Positions 26,895 to 36,009 are shown, counted from the stretch's first letter. The stretch is 64,000 nt of DNA from Ralstonia pickettii (GCF_016466415.2 NZ_CP066771.1:1426001-1490000); one strand, 5' to 3'. Notes: a model not told the origin generated them from the sequence alone. A program made the numbers and translations.

Positions 26895-27875
26895 TTATAG
26901 GGATTCGGTCTCGGTGCCGAAGGCGCGGCGTAGCGCGTCGGCGGCATCGCGATGCGCGTCTTCCACAGCCGGCACGAAGCGCCCGATCTTGAAGAAGTCG
27001 TGGATCATGCCTTCGTACAGTTTCAGCTCGACTGGCACCTCGGCTGCGCGCAGCTTGTTGGCGTAGCCGATGCCGGCATCGCGGATCGGGTCGAAGCCGG
27101 CCACGGCAATCCAGGCAGGGCAGACGCCGGTCACGTCCGCGCCGTGGCCGCCTGCATCGAGCGGGGCGAAACGCCAGTCGTCGCGGTCGGCATCGCTGCG
27201 CAGGTATTGAGAGAAGAACCAGTGGATCATGTCCTGCGTCAGCAGGTAGCCCTCGGCAAACTCACGGTGCGACGGCGTGGATTCACGCGCGGTGGTGCCG
27301 GGGTAGATCAGCAACTGCAGCACAGGTGCCAAGCCGCGGTTGCGTGCCTCGATGGCGCTGATCGCGGCCAGCGTCCCGCCCGCGCTGTCGCCGCCGAATG
27401 CGATGCGGGCTGGGTCAGCGCCCATGGTGGGGGCTTCATCGAACACCCACTGCAGCACGTCGAATGCGTCGTTCGCTGCGGTCGGAAATTTCCAGTCGGG
27501 CCCAAGCCGGTAGTCCACCGACAACACCATCGCCCCCGATTTGGCCGCCAGCGACCGGCAAAGCTGGTCGTGCGTCTTGATGCTGCCCACGGTAAAACCA
27601 CCGCCGTGGAAATACACCAGCAGGGGCAGCGGATCGGCCCAACTGGCCTCGCGCGCTGCGTACGTGCGGACAGGGATGGCATGGCCATCGCGCGCCGTCA
27701 CCGTCAGGTCGTGCACGGCTTCCAGCGCGATGGGCGGGATGTCGACAATGGGGCTGCTTTTTTCGTAAGCGATCTTCGCGTCGGCTGGGTCAAGGGCATT
27801 CAGCGGCGGACGCTTGGCACGCGCGACCAGATCGAGTAATTGGGCGACGTGCGGATCGAGAGACGGGTGCTGCAT
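26895..27875 (-). CDS. Alpha/beta hydrolase, hormone-sensitive-lipase family esterase
   Basis: A 326-residue carboxylesterase of lipase family IV. The oxyanion motif HGGG is in YFHGGGFTVGS near residue 90, the nucleophile is in FGGDSAGGTLA near 160, the acid in the WIAVAGFDPIRDAG region, and the His in YEGMIHDFF near 295. No signal peptide, so it is cytosolic. It is divergent from the iron-dependent alcohol dehydrogenase, and the palindrome in the gap could control both. Typical substrates are short-chain esters. Confidence 0.88.
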   Translation of the reverse strand: MQHPSLDPHVAQLLDLVARAKRPPLNALDPADAKIAYEKSSPIVDIPPIALEAVHDLTVTARDGHAIPVRTYAAREASWADPLPLLVYFHGGGFTVGSIKTHDQLCRSLAAKSGAMVLSVDYRLGPDWKFPTAANDAFDVLQWVFDEAPTMGADPARIAFGGDSAGGTLAAISAIEARNRGLAPVLQLLIYPGTTARESTPSHREFAEGYLLTQDMIHWFFSQYLRSDADRDDWRFAPLDAGGHGADVTGVCPAWIAVAGFDPIRDAGIGYANKLRAAEVPVELKLYEGMIHDFFKIGRFVPAVEDAHRDAADALRRAFGTETESL

Positions 27876-27888
27876 GAGGGCGAGAACT

Positions 27889-27900
27889 GAACGATCGTTC
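27889..27900. promoter_or_regulatory. Palindromic operator GAACGATCGTTC (esterase/alcohol dehydrogenase)
   Basis: A perfect 12-base palindrome sits 14 bases upstream of the esterase ATG, in the 109-base gap shared with the divergent alcohol dehydrogenase gene. One-mismatch copies of the same pattern precede the FadB-type gene (43166-43177) and the acyl-CoA ligase gene (53643-53654), each flanked by an AT-rich run. The symmetry and target genes suggest a TetR-family fatty-acid regulator; none is encoded here. Confidence 0.6.
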
Positions 27901-27984
27901 TAATTTGGCTATCATCGGAGTATCCATCGAACCACGCCCGCACGGCAAGACGGGCGATGCAGACCAACACCCTACGGAGACAGC

Positions 27985-29133
27985 ATGGCCCTCATCTTCT
28001 ACCTCACGCACGTTCATCTCGGCTTCGGCACCGTCAACGAACTGAAAAGCGAATGCGCACGCGTCGGCATCCGTCGGCCGATGATCGTGACCGACAAGGG
28101 CGTGGCTGCCGCCGGACTCGCGCAGCGCGCGATTGACGCCACGGGCGGGTTGCCCGTCACGGTGTTCGATGAGACGCCCTCCAACCCGACCGAGGCGATG
28201 GTGCTGAAAGCCACCGCACAGTACAAAGACGCGGGCTGCGACGGGCTGATCGCCATTGGCGGCGGCTCGTCGATCGACCTGGCCAAAGGCATTGCGATTG
28301 CGGCCACACACCCGGGACCGCTCACCACCTACGCAACCATCGAGGGCGGCAGCACGAAGATCACTGAAGCGGCGGCGCCGCTGATCGCGATTCCAACCAC
28401 GGCCGGAACGGGGAGCGAAGTGGCGCGCGGCGCGATCATCATCCTGGAAGACGGCCGCAAGCTTGGCTTTCACTCGTGGCACCTGCTGCCCAAGTCGGCC
28501 ATCTGCGACGCAGAGCTGACGCTGGGTCTGCCGCCCGCGCTGACGGCCGCCACCGGCATGGACGCGATCGCGCATTGCATCGAGACCTTCCTGGCCCCGG
28601 CGTTCAACCCGCCCGCGGACGGCATCGCCCTGGATGGCCTCGAGCGTGCTTGGGCCAACATCGAACGAGCGACACGCGATGGTACTGACCGCGATGCGCG
28701 GCTGAACATGATGAGCGCGTCAATGCAAGGCGCGATGGCGTTCCAGAAGGGCTTGGGGTGCGTGCATTCGTTGTCGCACCCGCTGGGCGGCGTGAAGGTC
28801 GGCGGCAAAACGGGGCTCCATCACGGCACGCTGAATGCGGTGGTGCTGCCGGCGGTGCTGCGCTTCAACGAGACAGCCGAGACGGTGGTGCGCGACAACC
28901 GCTACGCGCGCATGCGCCGCGTGATGAACCTGCCGGCGGGCGCTGACCTCGCCCAGGCCGTGCACGACCTGACGGCGCGGCTGGGTCTGCCGACCGGCCT
29001 GCGCCAGATGGGCGTGCCCGAAGATGCGCTGGAACACGTCGTGGAAGGCGCCCTGCTCGACCACTGCCACAAGACCAACCCGCGCATCGCCACGGCGGAC
29101 GACTACCGCCGCATGCTGGCGGAATCGATGTAA
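27985..29133 (+). CDS. Iron-containing alcohol dehydrogenase
   Basis: A 382-residue group III NAD(P)-dependent dehydrogenase. The nucleotide site is GGGSSIDLAKG near residue 92, followed by TTAGTGSEV near 140. Metal ligands are in TGMDAIAHCIE (Asp, His), CVHSLSHPLGG and GLHHGTLN. This family oxidises primary alcohols or reduces aldehydes, and includes maleylacetate reductases. GGAGAC precedes the ATG. It is divergent from the esterase gene, so alcohol released from esters may be its substrate; that is inference. Confidence 0.88.
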   Translation: MALIFYLTHVHLGFGTVNELKSECARVGIRRPMIVTDKGVAAAGLAQRAIDATGGLPVTVFDETPSNPTEAMVLKATAQYKDAGCDGLIAIGGGSSIDLAKGIAIAATHPGPLTTYATIEGGSTKITEAAAPLIAIPTTAGTGSEVARGAIIILEDGRKLGFHSWHLLPKSAICDAELTLGLPPALTAATGMDAIAHCIETFLAPAFNPPADGIALDGLERAWANIERATRDGTDRDARLNMMSASMQGAMAFQKGLGCVHSLSHPLGGVKVGGKTGLHHGTLNAVVLPAVLRFNETAETVVRDNRYARMRRVMNLPAGADLAQAVHDLTARLGLPTGLRQMGVPEDALEHVVEGALLDHCHKTNPRIATADDYRRMLAESM

Positions 29134-29142
29134 CCCGGGCGT

Positions 29143-30069
29143 TCAGGAAACGAACGACCGGATCAGCGCAGTAACACGCTCCGGTTGTTCGTGCACGACC
29201 CAGTGCGTGCCGTCGGGAATGCGCTCCAGGCGCATGTCAGGAATGAAGCGTTCCAACCCGTTGAGCAGGCTTTTCGGCAGCGCCATGTCCATCTCGCCCC
29301 AGATCACGAGCGTGGGCACCTTCACAATAAACGCCTCGGGCGGCATCTGGTCGATGCGCAACGGCGCCGTGCCCTCGGTGGGCGGGTGCAACGGCGAGGC
29401 GCGGTAATAGTTGACGCCGCCGGTCAGGCCATGCGAGCCGCCTTCGCCAGGCTGGCTCCAGGCGGCGTGATAGCGCGCCCGCACCTCGGGCGTGAACCAT
29501 TCGGCCACGGGCTGGCCCATACCGCTGAAGAAGCCCTCGAGCTTTTCGAACTCGTTGGCGGCCAGCGCCTGCTCCGAGCCCGGCTGGCGTAGCCAATTCA
29601 TATACGCTGATGAAGCCTGCTGCGCGGGATCGCTCAGCAGCGCATTCGCAAACACCCACGGGTGCGGCGAATTGACGATTACCAGCCGCTCCACCAACTC
29701 CGGATGCTGGATGGCGAGGTTCCAGCAGATCGCCCCGCCCCAGTCATGCGCCACCACGATGGCACGCTCGTAGCCCAGAGCGGCAATGAACTGCTCAAGG
29801 TCCTGCACCAGCAGTTTCGGGCGATACGCATCCACTGCGGCCGGCTTGCTCGAGAGGTTGTAGCCGCGCATGTCGGGCGCAACGGCGAAGTGCGTGTCGC
29901 CAAACGCAGCAAGCTGCGCTTCCCACTCGTACCAGAACTCCGGAAAGCCGTGAACGAACAGCATTAACGGTGCACCGGGCTTGCCGGCGCTGGCGTAATG
30001 CAGCCGCGTGCCGTTGGGCAGATCGGCGAATTGCGATTCCGTGATGGCGGCAGCGGTGGCGGTGTTCAT
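29143..30069 (-). CDS. Alpha/beta hydrolase, epoxide hydrolase-like
   Basis: A 308-residue hydrolase of the soluble epoxide hydrolase/haloalkane dehalogenase branch. The oxyanion loop HGFPEFWYEW is near residue 40 and the nucleophilic Asp is in VVAHDWGGAICWN near 108. A lid domain follows, and the base His lies in DGTHWVVHEQPE near the end. The Asp rather than Ser nucleophile and HGFPE motif favour epoxide hydrolase. Its stop lies 9 bases from the convergent dehydrogenase gene. Confidence 0.87.
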   Translation of the reverse strand: MNTATAAAITESQFADLPNGTRLHYASAGKPGAPLMLFVHGFPEFWYEWEAQLAAFGDTHFAVAPDMRGYNLSSKPAAVDAYRPKLLVQDLEQFIAALGYERAIVVAHDWGGAICWNLAIQHPELVERLVIVNSPHPWVFANALLSDPAQQASSAYMNWLRQPGSEQALAANEFEKLEGFFSGMGQPVAEWFTPEVRARYHAAWSQPGEGGSHGLTGGVNYYRASPLHPPTEGTAPLRIDQMPPEAFIVKVPTLVIWGEMDMALPKSLLNGLERFIPDMRLERIPDGTHWVVHEQPERVTALIRSFVS

Positions 30070-30105
30070 GGCGATCTCGGCGTTGTGGCAGTCGTGGAGG
30101 TGGAA

Positions 30106-31008
30106 TTACCCGCGAAGCGCATCGACCAGACGCGCGCGCACGTCCGGCTTGCCTTCAAACGGATCGGACGGATTGCGCTGCGAGATGATGTCTTCAAAGC
30201 GATGCTGCACAGGTGCCAGCGCGTGCGGATGCGAATAGATGTAGAAGCCCGCGTTGCGGATCGCGTCGAACGTCATCTGGCCGACCTGCTCGGCGGTGAC
30301 CTTGCCGGAGCTGACCGCCTTTTCCGACATGGCGCGCGAAACCAGCTGCGACTTGGTGGGCGGTGTCGTGTTCGCCAAATCCTGCGGGCGGTTGCGATCG
30401 GACTGGGTGATACCGGTCGGCACGAAGTACGGGCACAGCACCGAGCAATGAATCTGTTCGGTCACCAGGCTCAAGTCCTGGTACAGCGATTCAGACAACG
30501 CCACCACCGCGTGCTTGGACACGTTATAGATGCCCATGGCCGGCGCGTTCAGCAGCCCCGCCATCGACGCCGTATTGACGATATGCCCCTCGTACGACGG
30601 GTCTTTCTTGGCAGCTTCCAGCATTAGCGGGGTGAAGATGCGCACACCGTAAATGACGCCGTGCAGGTTCACGCCGAGCACCCAATCCCAGTCGCGCTCG
30701 GAGTTTTCCCAGACCAGGCCGCCAGCGCCCACGCCGGCGTTGTTGAACAGCAGGTTGACCTTGCCGAACGTCTTGATGGCGGCATCAGCCAGCGCCTGCA
30801 CATCCTCCACCTTCGACACGTCGACGCGCAGGCCAATCACTTCCACGCCTTGCGCCGAGAATTCAGCCACGGCGGCATCCAGCGCATCCTGCTGGATATC
30901 GGCCAGCACCAGCTTCATGCCCAACCCCGCGCCGATCTTGGCGAACTCCTTGCCGAAACCCGACGCACCGCCCGTGATGACGGCCACACCGCCTGCGAAT
31001 TGCTTCAT
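30106..31008 (-). CDS. Short-chain dehydrogenase/reductase
   Basis: A 300-residue Rossmann-fold oxidoreductase. Cofactor motif TGGASGFGKE is near residue 12, NNAGVGAG near 88, and the catalytic YNVSKHA near 160 with Ser upstream in NTASMAG. The Asp in LVLADI at the end of strand 2 favours NAD(H). It follows the GST gene by 56 bases on the minus strand. The substrate is probably a secondary alcohol or ketone, unknown in detail. Confidence 0.88.
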   Translation of the reverse strand: MKQFAGGVAVITGGASGFGKEFAKIGAGLGMKLVLADIQQDALDAAVAEFSAQGVEVIGLRVDVSKVEDVQALADAAIKTFGKVNLLFNNAGVGAGGLVWENSERDWDWVLGVNLHGVIYGVRIFTPLMLEAAKKDPSYEGHIVNTASMAGLLNAPAMGIYNVSKHAVVALSESLYQDLSLVTEQIHCSVLCPYFVPTGITQSDRNRPQDLANTTPPTKSQLVSRAMSEKAVSSGKVTAEQVGQMTFDAIRNAGFYIYSHPHALAPVQHRFEDIISQRNPSDPFEGKPDVRARLVDALRG

Positions 31009-31064
31009 ACGTGTCTCACTGATGTCGTTGTAGTAGAAAAGGCGATCGAGATGGCAAAGCCGTG

Positions 31065-32021
31065 TCAGCCTGCCGCCTCGACCTTGCGAACGGCATATCC
31101 CACGCGCGGGAAATGCACCACCACCTGGCCGACGCGCGGGTCTTCACGCAGCACGCCGACGCTGTCGCGCGTGGAGACGAGGAGGTCCCCTTCGACAGGA
31201 TCGACGCCGTAGTCGACCGCCGCCACCGTCACGCGCGTGCCTTTGGGCAGGCCGTAGCTGTCGTCGAAGGCGGCGTTCGTTTCAGTCAAGGCACGGGGCG
31301 TGGCGGCCTTGGCGATGTCCAGCGCCTCGGCCGGTGTCATGGATTGCGCCTGCGAGTGGCCGAAGGCCGCAACGCGATGCATCCACGCCACCACTTCCGG
31401 ATGCGCGTCGAGAATGCCGGCCACTGCCGTCGCACGGCGGATGAACCACAGGCAGTGGTAGACGGAGAAGTCGGCGACGGTGGGCTGCTCGCCAAACAGG
31501 AAGATGCGTTCGCCCGTGGCCAGCTGCCGTTGGAGCTGCGCCAGGAAGACATTCAGCGTGGAAGTGGCTTCCGGCGGCGGTGTGCGCAAGCCAGTGCCGC
31601 CCACGCGCATGGCCTTGCGATCTTCCACAAAGGCTTTGACGAAGGCTTCGGGCGCATCGCCGAACAGGCTCTGGAAGCCCGCCGGTTGCATCACGAATGT
31701 CGCCGTCGCCCAGAACAGCGTCGTATCGGCCCACTGTGCCATCGCAAACACAGCGGCTGCGTGCTCGGACGGCACGAGTCTTGGCAGCGGATGGATCGAC
31801 TCGATCACTTGCGCGATCAGCGCCGTATCGCAGTAGATGTCGGCGCCGATCTGCAGGAACGGCGTGCGCCTGTAGCCGCCGGTGAGCGGCATCACATCGG
31901 GCTTCGGCAAGATGGACGGCACCGTGACGGACTTCCACGGCTGGTCTTTGTAACCGAGGATCAAACGCACCTTCTCGGAAAACGGCGAGGTGGCGTAGTG
32001 ATGCAGGATCAGGTCCGTCAT
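31065..32021 (-). CDS. Glutathione S-transferase family protein
   Basis: A 318-residue protein with an N-terminal thioredoxin-like GST domain (HHYATSPFSEKVRLIL, then the glutathione-binding turn YRRTPFLQIGADIYCDTALI) and an all-helical C-terminal domain. It is about 100 residues longer than ordinary GSTs; the extra C-terminal portion (residues ~225-318, with TRVTVAAVDYGVDPVEG) looks like an additional small beta domain. The active residue is probably the Ser in TSPFSEK. Likely roles are glutathione conjugation or thiol transfer linked to the surrounding catabolic genes. Confidence 0.82.
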   Translation of the reverse strand: MTDLILHHYATSPFSEKVRLILGYKDQPWKSVTVPSILPKPDVMPLTGGYRRTPFLQIGADIYCDTALIAQVIESIHPLPRLVPSEHAAAVFAMAQWADTTLFWATATFVMQPAGFQSLFGDAPEAFVKAFVEDRKAMRVGGTGLRTPPPEATSTLNVFLAQLQRQLATGERIFLFGEQPTVADFSVYHCLWFIRRATAVAGILDAHPEVVAWMHRVAAFGHSQAQSMTPAEALDIAKAATPRALTETNAAFDDSYGLPKGTRVTVAAVDYGVDPVEGDLLVSTRDSVGVLREDPRVGQVVVHFPRVGYAVRKVEAAG

Positions 32022-32048
32022 GCGGGCTCCAGAAATTTGCGATGCCGA

Positions 32049-32897
32049 TCAGTCGAGCAGATCGGGGTGTTCTTTGACGATGCGCGCGTACAGCGGCTGG
32101 AACTGGAACCAACCCGCCTGCGCCGATCCGACGATGGAATACGCCTGACGGGCAGCGGCATCGGAAATCGTGCGCGGTGCTTCGCCCGTGCGTGCGGCAG
32201 CGGCTTCGGCCAGCAACTGCACCTGGCACGAACGCTCCATCGTGATGAACCACCACGCCGCTTCATCGACTGTCTTGCCGACTGTCAGCAGGCCGTGGTT
32301 CTGCAGGATGGCGGCCTTGTTGTCGCCCAGCGCTTCTGCAATGCGCTGGCCTTCGTCCAGCTCGACCACTACGCCGCCGAAATCGTCATACACGGCGTGG
32401 TCGCCATAAAAGGCGCACACGTCTTGCGTAAGCGGGTCGAGTTTGCGGCCGAGCGTCGACCACGCCCGTCCGTACGTGCTGTGCGAGTGCGCAGCGGCCA
32501 CCGCGTCGGGGCGCGCCTGGTGCACGCGCGAGTGAATAGCAAACGCTGCGGCGTTGACCGGGTAATCGCCTTCGACCACGTTGCCGTGGTGATCGCAGCG
32601 GATCAGGTTCGATACCGTCACCTGGCTGAAATGCACACCGAACGGGTTCACCCAGAAGCTGTCCTGATGTTCCGGATCGCGCGCCGTGATGTGTCCGGCC
32701 ACACCTTCGTCGAAACCGAATTTGGAGAACAAGCGAAACGCCGCAGCCAGGCGCTGTTTGCGATGCAGGCGCTCTTCTTCAACGGTGGCAAATTGCGGCG
32801 GACGCGGCAGGTTGCGATAGCGGGCAGCGGCCTCGGGGCTGAGGCTGGCGGCCATGCTGTCGGGCCGCTTGGCTTGCGTGGTTTCAGGTGCGTTCAT
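32049..32897 (-). CDS. Class II aldolase/adducin-family protein
   Basis: A 282-residue protein of the zinc-dependent class II aldolase/adducin family. The family strings are GHITARDP near residue 69, AAAHSHSTYGRAWS (metal His pair) near 133, and ILQNHGLLTVG near 192. The start at 32897 has AAGGAGACACC before it; a longer open frame upstream lacks a ribosome site. Members cleave sugar phosphates or act as decarboxylases and epimerases. The product here is often annotated only at family level. Confidence 0.85.
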   Translation of the reverse strand: MNAPETTQAKRPDSMAASLSPEAAARYRNLPRPPQFATVEEERLHRKQRLAAAFRLFSKFGFDEGVAGHITARDPEHQDSFWVNPFGVHFSQVTVSNLIRCDHHGNVVEGDYPVNAAAFAIHSRVHQARPDAVAAAHSHSTYGRAWSTLGRKLDPLTQDVCAFYGDHAVYDDFGGVVVELDEGQRIAEALGDNKAAILQNHGLLTVGKTVDEAAWWFITMERSCQVQLLAEAAAARTGEAPRTISDAAARQAYSIVGSAQAGWFQFQPLYARIVKEHPDLLD

Positions 32898-32954
32898 GGT
32901 GTCTCCTTCACGCGTTCGTTGTGGGTGGGGCCATTCTGTGGCGGCCCTCGCCCG

Positions 32955-32982
32955 GCGGACTGTCAAGCGATTGACAGTCCGC
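32955..32982. promoter_or_regulatory. Perfect 12-base inverted repeat upstream of the aldolase gene
   Basis: GCGGACTGTCAA and its exact complement flank a 4-base centre, GCGA. The site is 58 bases upstream of the aldolase start and 13 bases past the CurA-like stop. No T-run follows on either strand, so it is not a standard terminator. Each arm contains TTGACA, the -35 consensus, so it may be an operator overlapping a promoter, or an RNA hairpin. Confidence 0.5.
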
Positions 32983-32994
32983 ATCCGGCTCAGC

Positions 32995-34005
32995 TCAAAC
33001 CAGCTTGACGAGTTGCTTGCCGAAGTTCTTCCCCTTCAGCAGGCCCATGAACGCTTCCGGTGCGCTCGCCAAGCCCTGTGCCACGCTCTCGCGGAACTTC
33101 AGCTTGCCCTGGGCCACGAAGCCGCCCAGCTCGCGCAGTGCTTCCGGCCACACGTCCATGTGTTCAGAGACGATGAAGCCCTCGATGGTCAGACGCGACA
33201 CCAGGATCAACTGCGGGTTCTGCAGCGGCAGCGGCTGACCGTCGTAACCGGCGATCATGCCGCACATGGCAATGCGGCCGAACGCGTTCATGCGCGAGAG
33301 CACCGCATCCAGAATCGCGCCACCGACGTTCTCAAAGTACGAATCGATGCCGTCGGGCGTCGCTTCCTTGAGCATCTTGTACAGCTCTTTTGCGTCACTG
33401 GCGGCCTTGTAGTCGATGCAGGCGTCAAAGCCCAGTTCGTTGACCACGTAATCGCACTTGTCCTTGCCGCCGGCAAAGCCCACCACGCGGCAGCCCTTGA
33501 GCTTGGCAAGCTGGCCGACCACGCTACCCACGGCGCCCGAAGCGGCGCTCACTGCCACGGTCTGGCCGGGCTTGGGATGCATGATCTTGTTCAAGCCATA
33601 CCACGCCGTCACGCCCGGCATACCGACCGAACCGAGATACGCCGACAGCGGAATGTGGCGCGTATCGACCTTCTGAATGCCGCGGCCGTCCGACACGCCC
33701 ACTTCTTGCCAGCCGAACATGCCGACAACGGCATCGCCCACGGCAAACGACGGGTTCTTGGACGCTTCCACCACGCCCACCGTGCCGCCGATCATCACCT
33801 CATCCAGCGGCTGCGGCTGCGCATAGGACTTGCTGTCGTTCATGCGGCCGCGCATGTACGGATCGAGCGACAGGAAATGGTTGCGCACCAGCACCTGGCC
33901 GTCCTGCAGCTCGGGAAGCTCCACCGTCTCCAGGCGGAAATTGTCGGGCGTCACGGCCCCTTGCGGGCGCGAAGCCAGAACGATGCGCTGATAGGTCTTC
34001 GACAT
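32995..34005 (-). CDS. NADP-dependent oxidoreductase, CurA/leukotriene B4 dehydrogenase-like
   Basis: A 336-residue zinc-independent medium-chain reductase that saturates the C=C bond of enones. Family features are DPYMRGRMND near residue 50, PGVTAWYGL near 128 and the Rossmann motif AASGAVGSVVGQLAK near 150, followed by YKAASDAKELY and YFENVGG. GGAGCG precedes the ATG. It leads into the aldolase-GST-SDR group on the minus strand. Confidence 0.9.
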   Translation of the reverse strand: MSKTYQRIVLASRPQGAVTPDNFRLETVELPELQDGQVLVRNHFLSLDPYMRGRMNDSKSYAQPQPLDEVMIGGTVGVVEASKNPSFAVGDAVVGMFGWQEVGVSDGRGIQKVDTRHIPLSAYLGSVGMPGVTAWYGLNKIMHPKPGQTVAVSAASGAVGSVVGQLAKLKGCRVVGFAGGKDKCDYVVNELGFDACIDYKAASDAKELYKMLKEATPDGIDSYFENVGGAILDAVLSRMNAFGRIAMCGMIAGYDGQPLPLQNPQLILVSRLTIEGFIVSEHMDVWPEALRELGGFVAQGKLKFRESVAQGLASAPEAFMGLLKGKNFGKQLVKLV

Positions 34006-34049
34006 GAAAAACGCTCCTGAATATCGGATATCAGTGTTGGGTCAGGTTG

Positions 34050-35453
34050 TTACTTGTGTTGCATGAAGTACTCGGCCAGCGCCGCATAGGCGCGATGCGT
34101 GACCGGATCATTGGCAGCATTGGCAGCGATCGGGTGTGAGGCATAGCGCACGATCGTCATTTGGGCTACCGGATCAATATAGATGCGCTGGCCATGGATG
34201 CCGCGCGCTTCGAACGTATGGTGGTCATTGCTCGAAACCCACCACATGTTGCGATACGAATAGCCGGGCAGCGTCGTGTAGCCTGCCTTGGCAAACTTGG
34301 CCGGATCGCCGCCGCGGCGAATGTCGTCGATCACGCTTTTGGGCAGGATCTGCTTGCCGTTGAAGCGGCCGTCGTTGCGGATCATCTCGCCAAAGCGGGC
34401 CAGATCGCGCAGCGTGGTGTTCAGGCCACCGCCGCCTGATTCCGTACCGATGCTGTCGACTGAGAAGTACGCATCGTCCTGTGCGCCCATCGGTTGCCAG
34501 ATGCGCTCGGACAGCAGCGCCGCCAGCGATTTGTTCGACGCACGCCGCACGATCCACGCCAGTGTTTCAGCGTTGACGGTCTTGTACGCGAACTCCGCGT
34601 CGTGCTCGCCTTCCTTGCGCAGCGTCGTCAGGTAGTCGTAGAAATTGTCCGGGCCCTTGTAGCCCGCCGGCCGCGGCAGCATGCCACCGGCGCGCGCGTA
34701 GGCCCAGACATCGGCGTTCGGGTCCGCATAGTTTTCGGAGTAACGCACGCCCACGGTCATGTCCATCACTTGGCGCACGGTGGCGTCGCCGTAAGCGGTG
34801 TCCTTCAGCTCTGGCACGTATTGCGTCACGGGCGCGGCAGGGTCAAGCTTGCCGTCCGCCACCAGCATGGCGGCCAGCGTGCCGACAAACGATTTCGTGA
34901 TCGACATGGCGATGTGCTGCGTATGCGCATCGAGCGCGCCAAAGTAGCGCTCGTAGATCACCTTGCCCTTGTGCATGACGAGGATGCCGTCGGTGTAGGT
35001 CAGCTTGAGCGCTTCGGCAAACGTGCGGCGCGTGCCGTTCGGATCCGTAAACAGCACCCCGCTGATGTCACGCTCCGCACGCGGCAGCTTGCTGACCGGA
35101 CCGTCGCCGCGCCACACCACACGCGTCGGCACAAACTCGCGCATGTGGCTATAGCCGTAGCGCGTGCGCGGGAACATGTTGCCCGCCAAGTCAAAGCGGA
35201 TGATGCGATCGGGCGGCGGCGGAAAGCCCTGCATCCAGCCCATCTTGTTCGGGTCGGATTCGTCAGCCGTCAGCGGTTTCTGCATCGGCGGATTGGGCGC
35301 CGGGGGCGGCTGCACGGCGGTCGGAGCACTGGCGGCTGGCGTATCGGGCGGCGCGGAGTTGGCGGCGCATCCTTCCAGGGTCATAGTCAGTCCCGTGCAG
35401 TAAAGCGAAGTGATGGCAAGGGCGGACGCCGTCCGCAGCGCAGCTTGTTGCAT
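34050..35453 (-). CDS. Serine hydrolase, NylB/EstB (class C beta-lactamase fold), exported
   Basis: A 467-residue penicillin-recognising-fold hydrolase. The catalytic tetrad motif SITK is near residue 155 (MSITKSFVG), the Tyr motif is VRYSENYADP near 220, and the C-terminal GIHGQRIYIDP replaces the KTG triad. This arrangement closely follows the 6-aminohexanoate-dimer hydrolase NylB and carboxylesterases of the family. Residues 1-29 look like a signal, with TLEGC a possible but atypical lipobox, followed by a Pro/Ala-rich linker; the enzyme is therefore probably periplasmic or membrane-tethered. Activity could be esterase, amidase or both. Confidence 0.82.
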   Translation of the reverse strand: MQQAALRTASALAITSLYCTGLTMTLEGCAANSAPPDTPAASAPTAVQPPPAPNPPMQKPLTADESDPNKMGWMQGFPPPPDRIIRFDLAGNMFPRTRYGYSHMREFVPTRVVWRGDGPVSKLPRAERDISGVLFTDPNGTRRTFAEALKLTYTDGILVMHKGKVIYERYFGALDAHTQHIAMSITKSFVGTLAAMLVADGKLDPAAPVTQYVPELKDTAYGDATVRQVMDMTVGVRYSENYADPNADVWAYARAGGMLPRPAGYKGPDNFYDYLTTLRKEGEHDAEFAYKTVNAETLAWIVRRASNKSLAALLSERIWQPMGAQDDAYFSVDSIGTESGGGGLNTTLRDLARFGEMIRNDGRFNGKQILPKSVIDDIRRGGDPAKFAKAGYTTLPGYSYRNMWWVSSNDHHTFEARGIHGQRIYIDPVAQMTIVRYASHPIAANAANDPVTHRAYAALAEYFMQHK

Positions 35454-35542
35454 GGTTGTCTCCGTGGTTGCTCTTCTTGTGTGCCGGACGTAGTCCGGTG
35501 TGCAACTAGGTACGTTGGTACTGCAACTGCGGGGTTGTCTGA

Positions 35543-35977
35543 TCAGCCGTCCGCACCGGGTTCGGGTGTGCGCGGCGGTGGCATGCGCTTGACGAACTTG
35601 AACGTGCCCGAGCCGCGTGCGACCAGCTTGTCATCTGCGTCACGCACTTCGCCTTCGCAAAACGCCATGGTGGTGGACTGATGCACACAATGCGCGCTGG
35701 CCTTGAGCGTGCCGCGTCCGGGCTGCATGAACGCCGTCTTCATCTCGATCGTCACCACCCCGCGGCCATGCACGTCGGCCGATCGGCCGGCCATGGCCAT
35801 GGCGACGTCGAGCATCGTCATGGTCACGCCGCCGTGGGCCATTTCCCAACTGTTCATGTGCTCGGCTTCGAGTGCAAGTTCGACCACGCCCTCGCCATCG
35901 GCCACCTTCAGGCAGCGCATGCCGAGAAGCTTGAGGAAAGGGATGTCGATCGGAAAACCGTTGTTGTCTGCGTTCAT
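35543..35977 (-). CDS. PaaI-family hotdog thioesterase
   Basis: A 144-residue thioesterase with the PaaI/YdiI signature: MAHGGVTMTMLDVAMAMAG (HGG motif followed by the catalytic Asp), and VTIEMKTAFMQPG downstream. It hydrolyses acyl-CoA thioesters and can relieve CoA sequestration during degradation of aromatic or fatty acids. It lies 32 bases after the SDR gene that follows the acyl-CoA dehydrogenase gene, fitting the catabolic theme. Confidence 0.87.
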   Translation of the reverse strand: MNADNNGFPIDIPFLKLLGMRCLKVADGEGVVELALEAEHMNSWEMAHGGVTMTMLDVAMAMAGRSADVHGRGVVTIEMKTAFMQPGRGTLKASAHCVHQSTTMAFCEGEVRDADDKLVARGSGTFKFVKRMPPPRTPEPGADG

Positions 35978-36009
35978 GCTGCGTCAGAAAGAGTAAGAAG
36001 CAGCCGAAA

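Noticed and set aside
29143-29180. A GAACGACCGG sequence near the alcohol dehydrogenase stop as another copy of the lipid palindrome
   Set aside because: It lies inside the 3' end of the epoxide-hydrolase-like gene, lacks the second half-site and the AT-rich flank.
31062-33008. A 648-codon plus-strand open frame across the GST and aldolase genes
   Set aside because: It spans two well-supported minus-strand genes and their gap, and its translation shows only biased composition.
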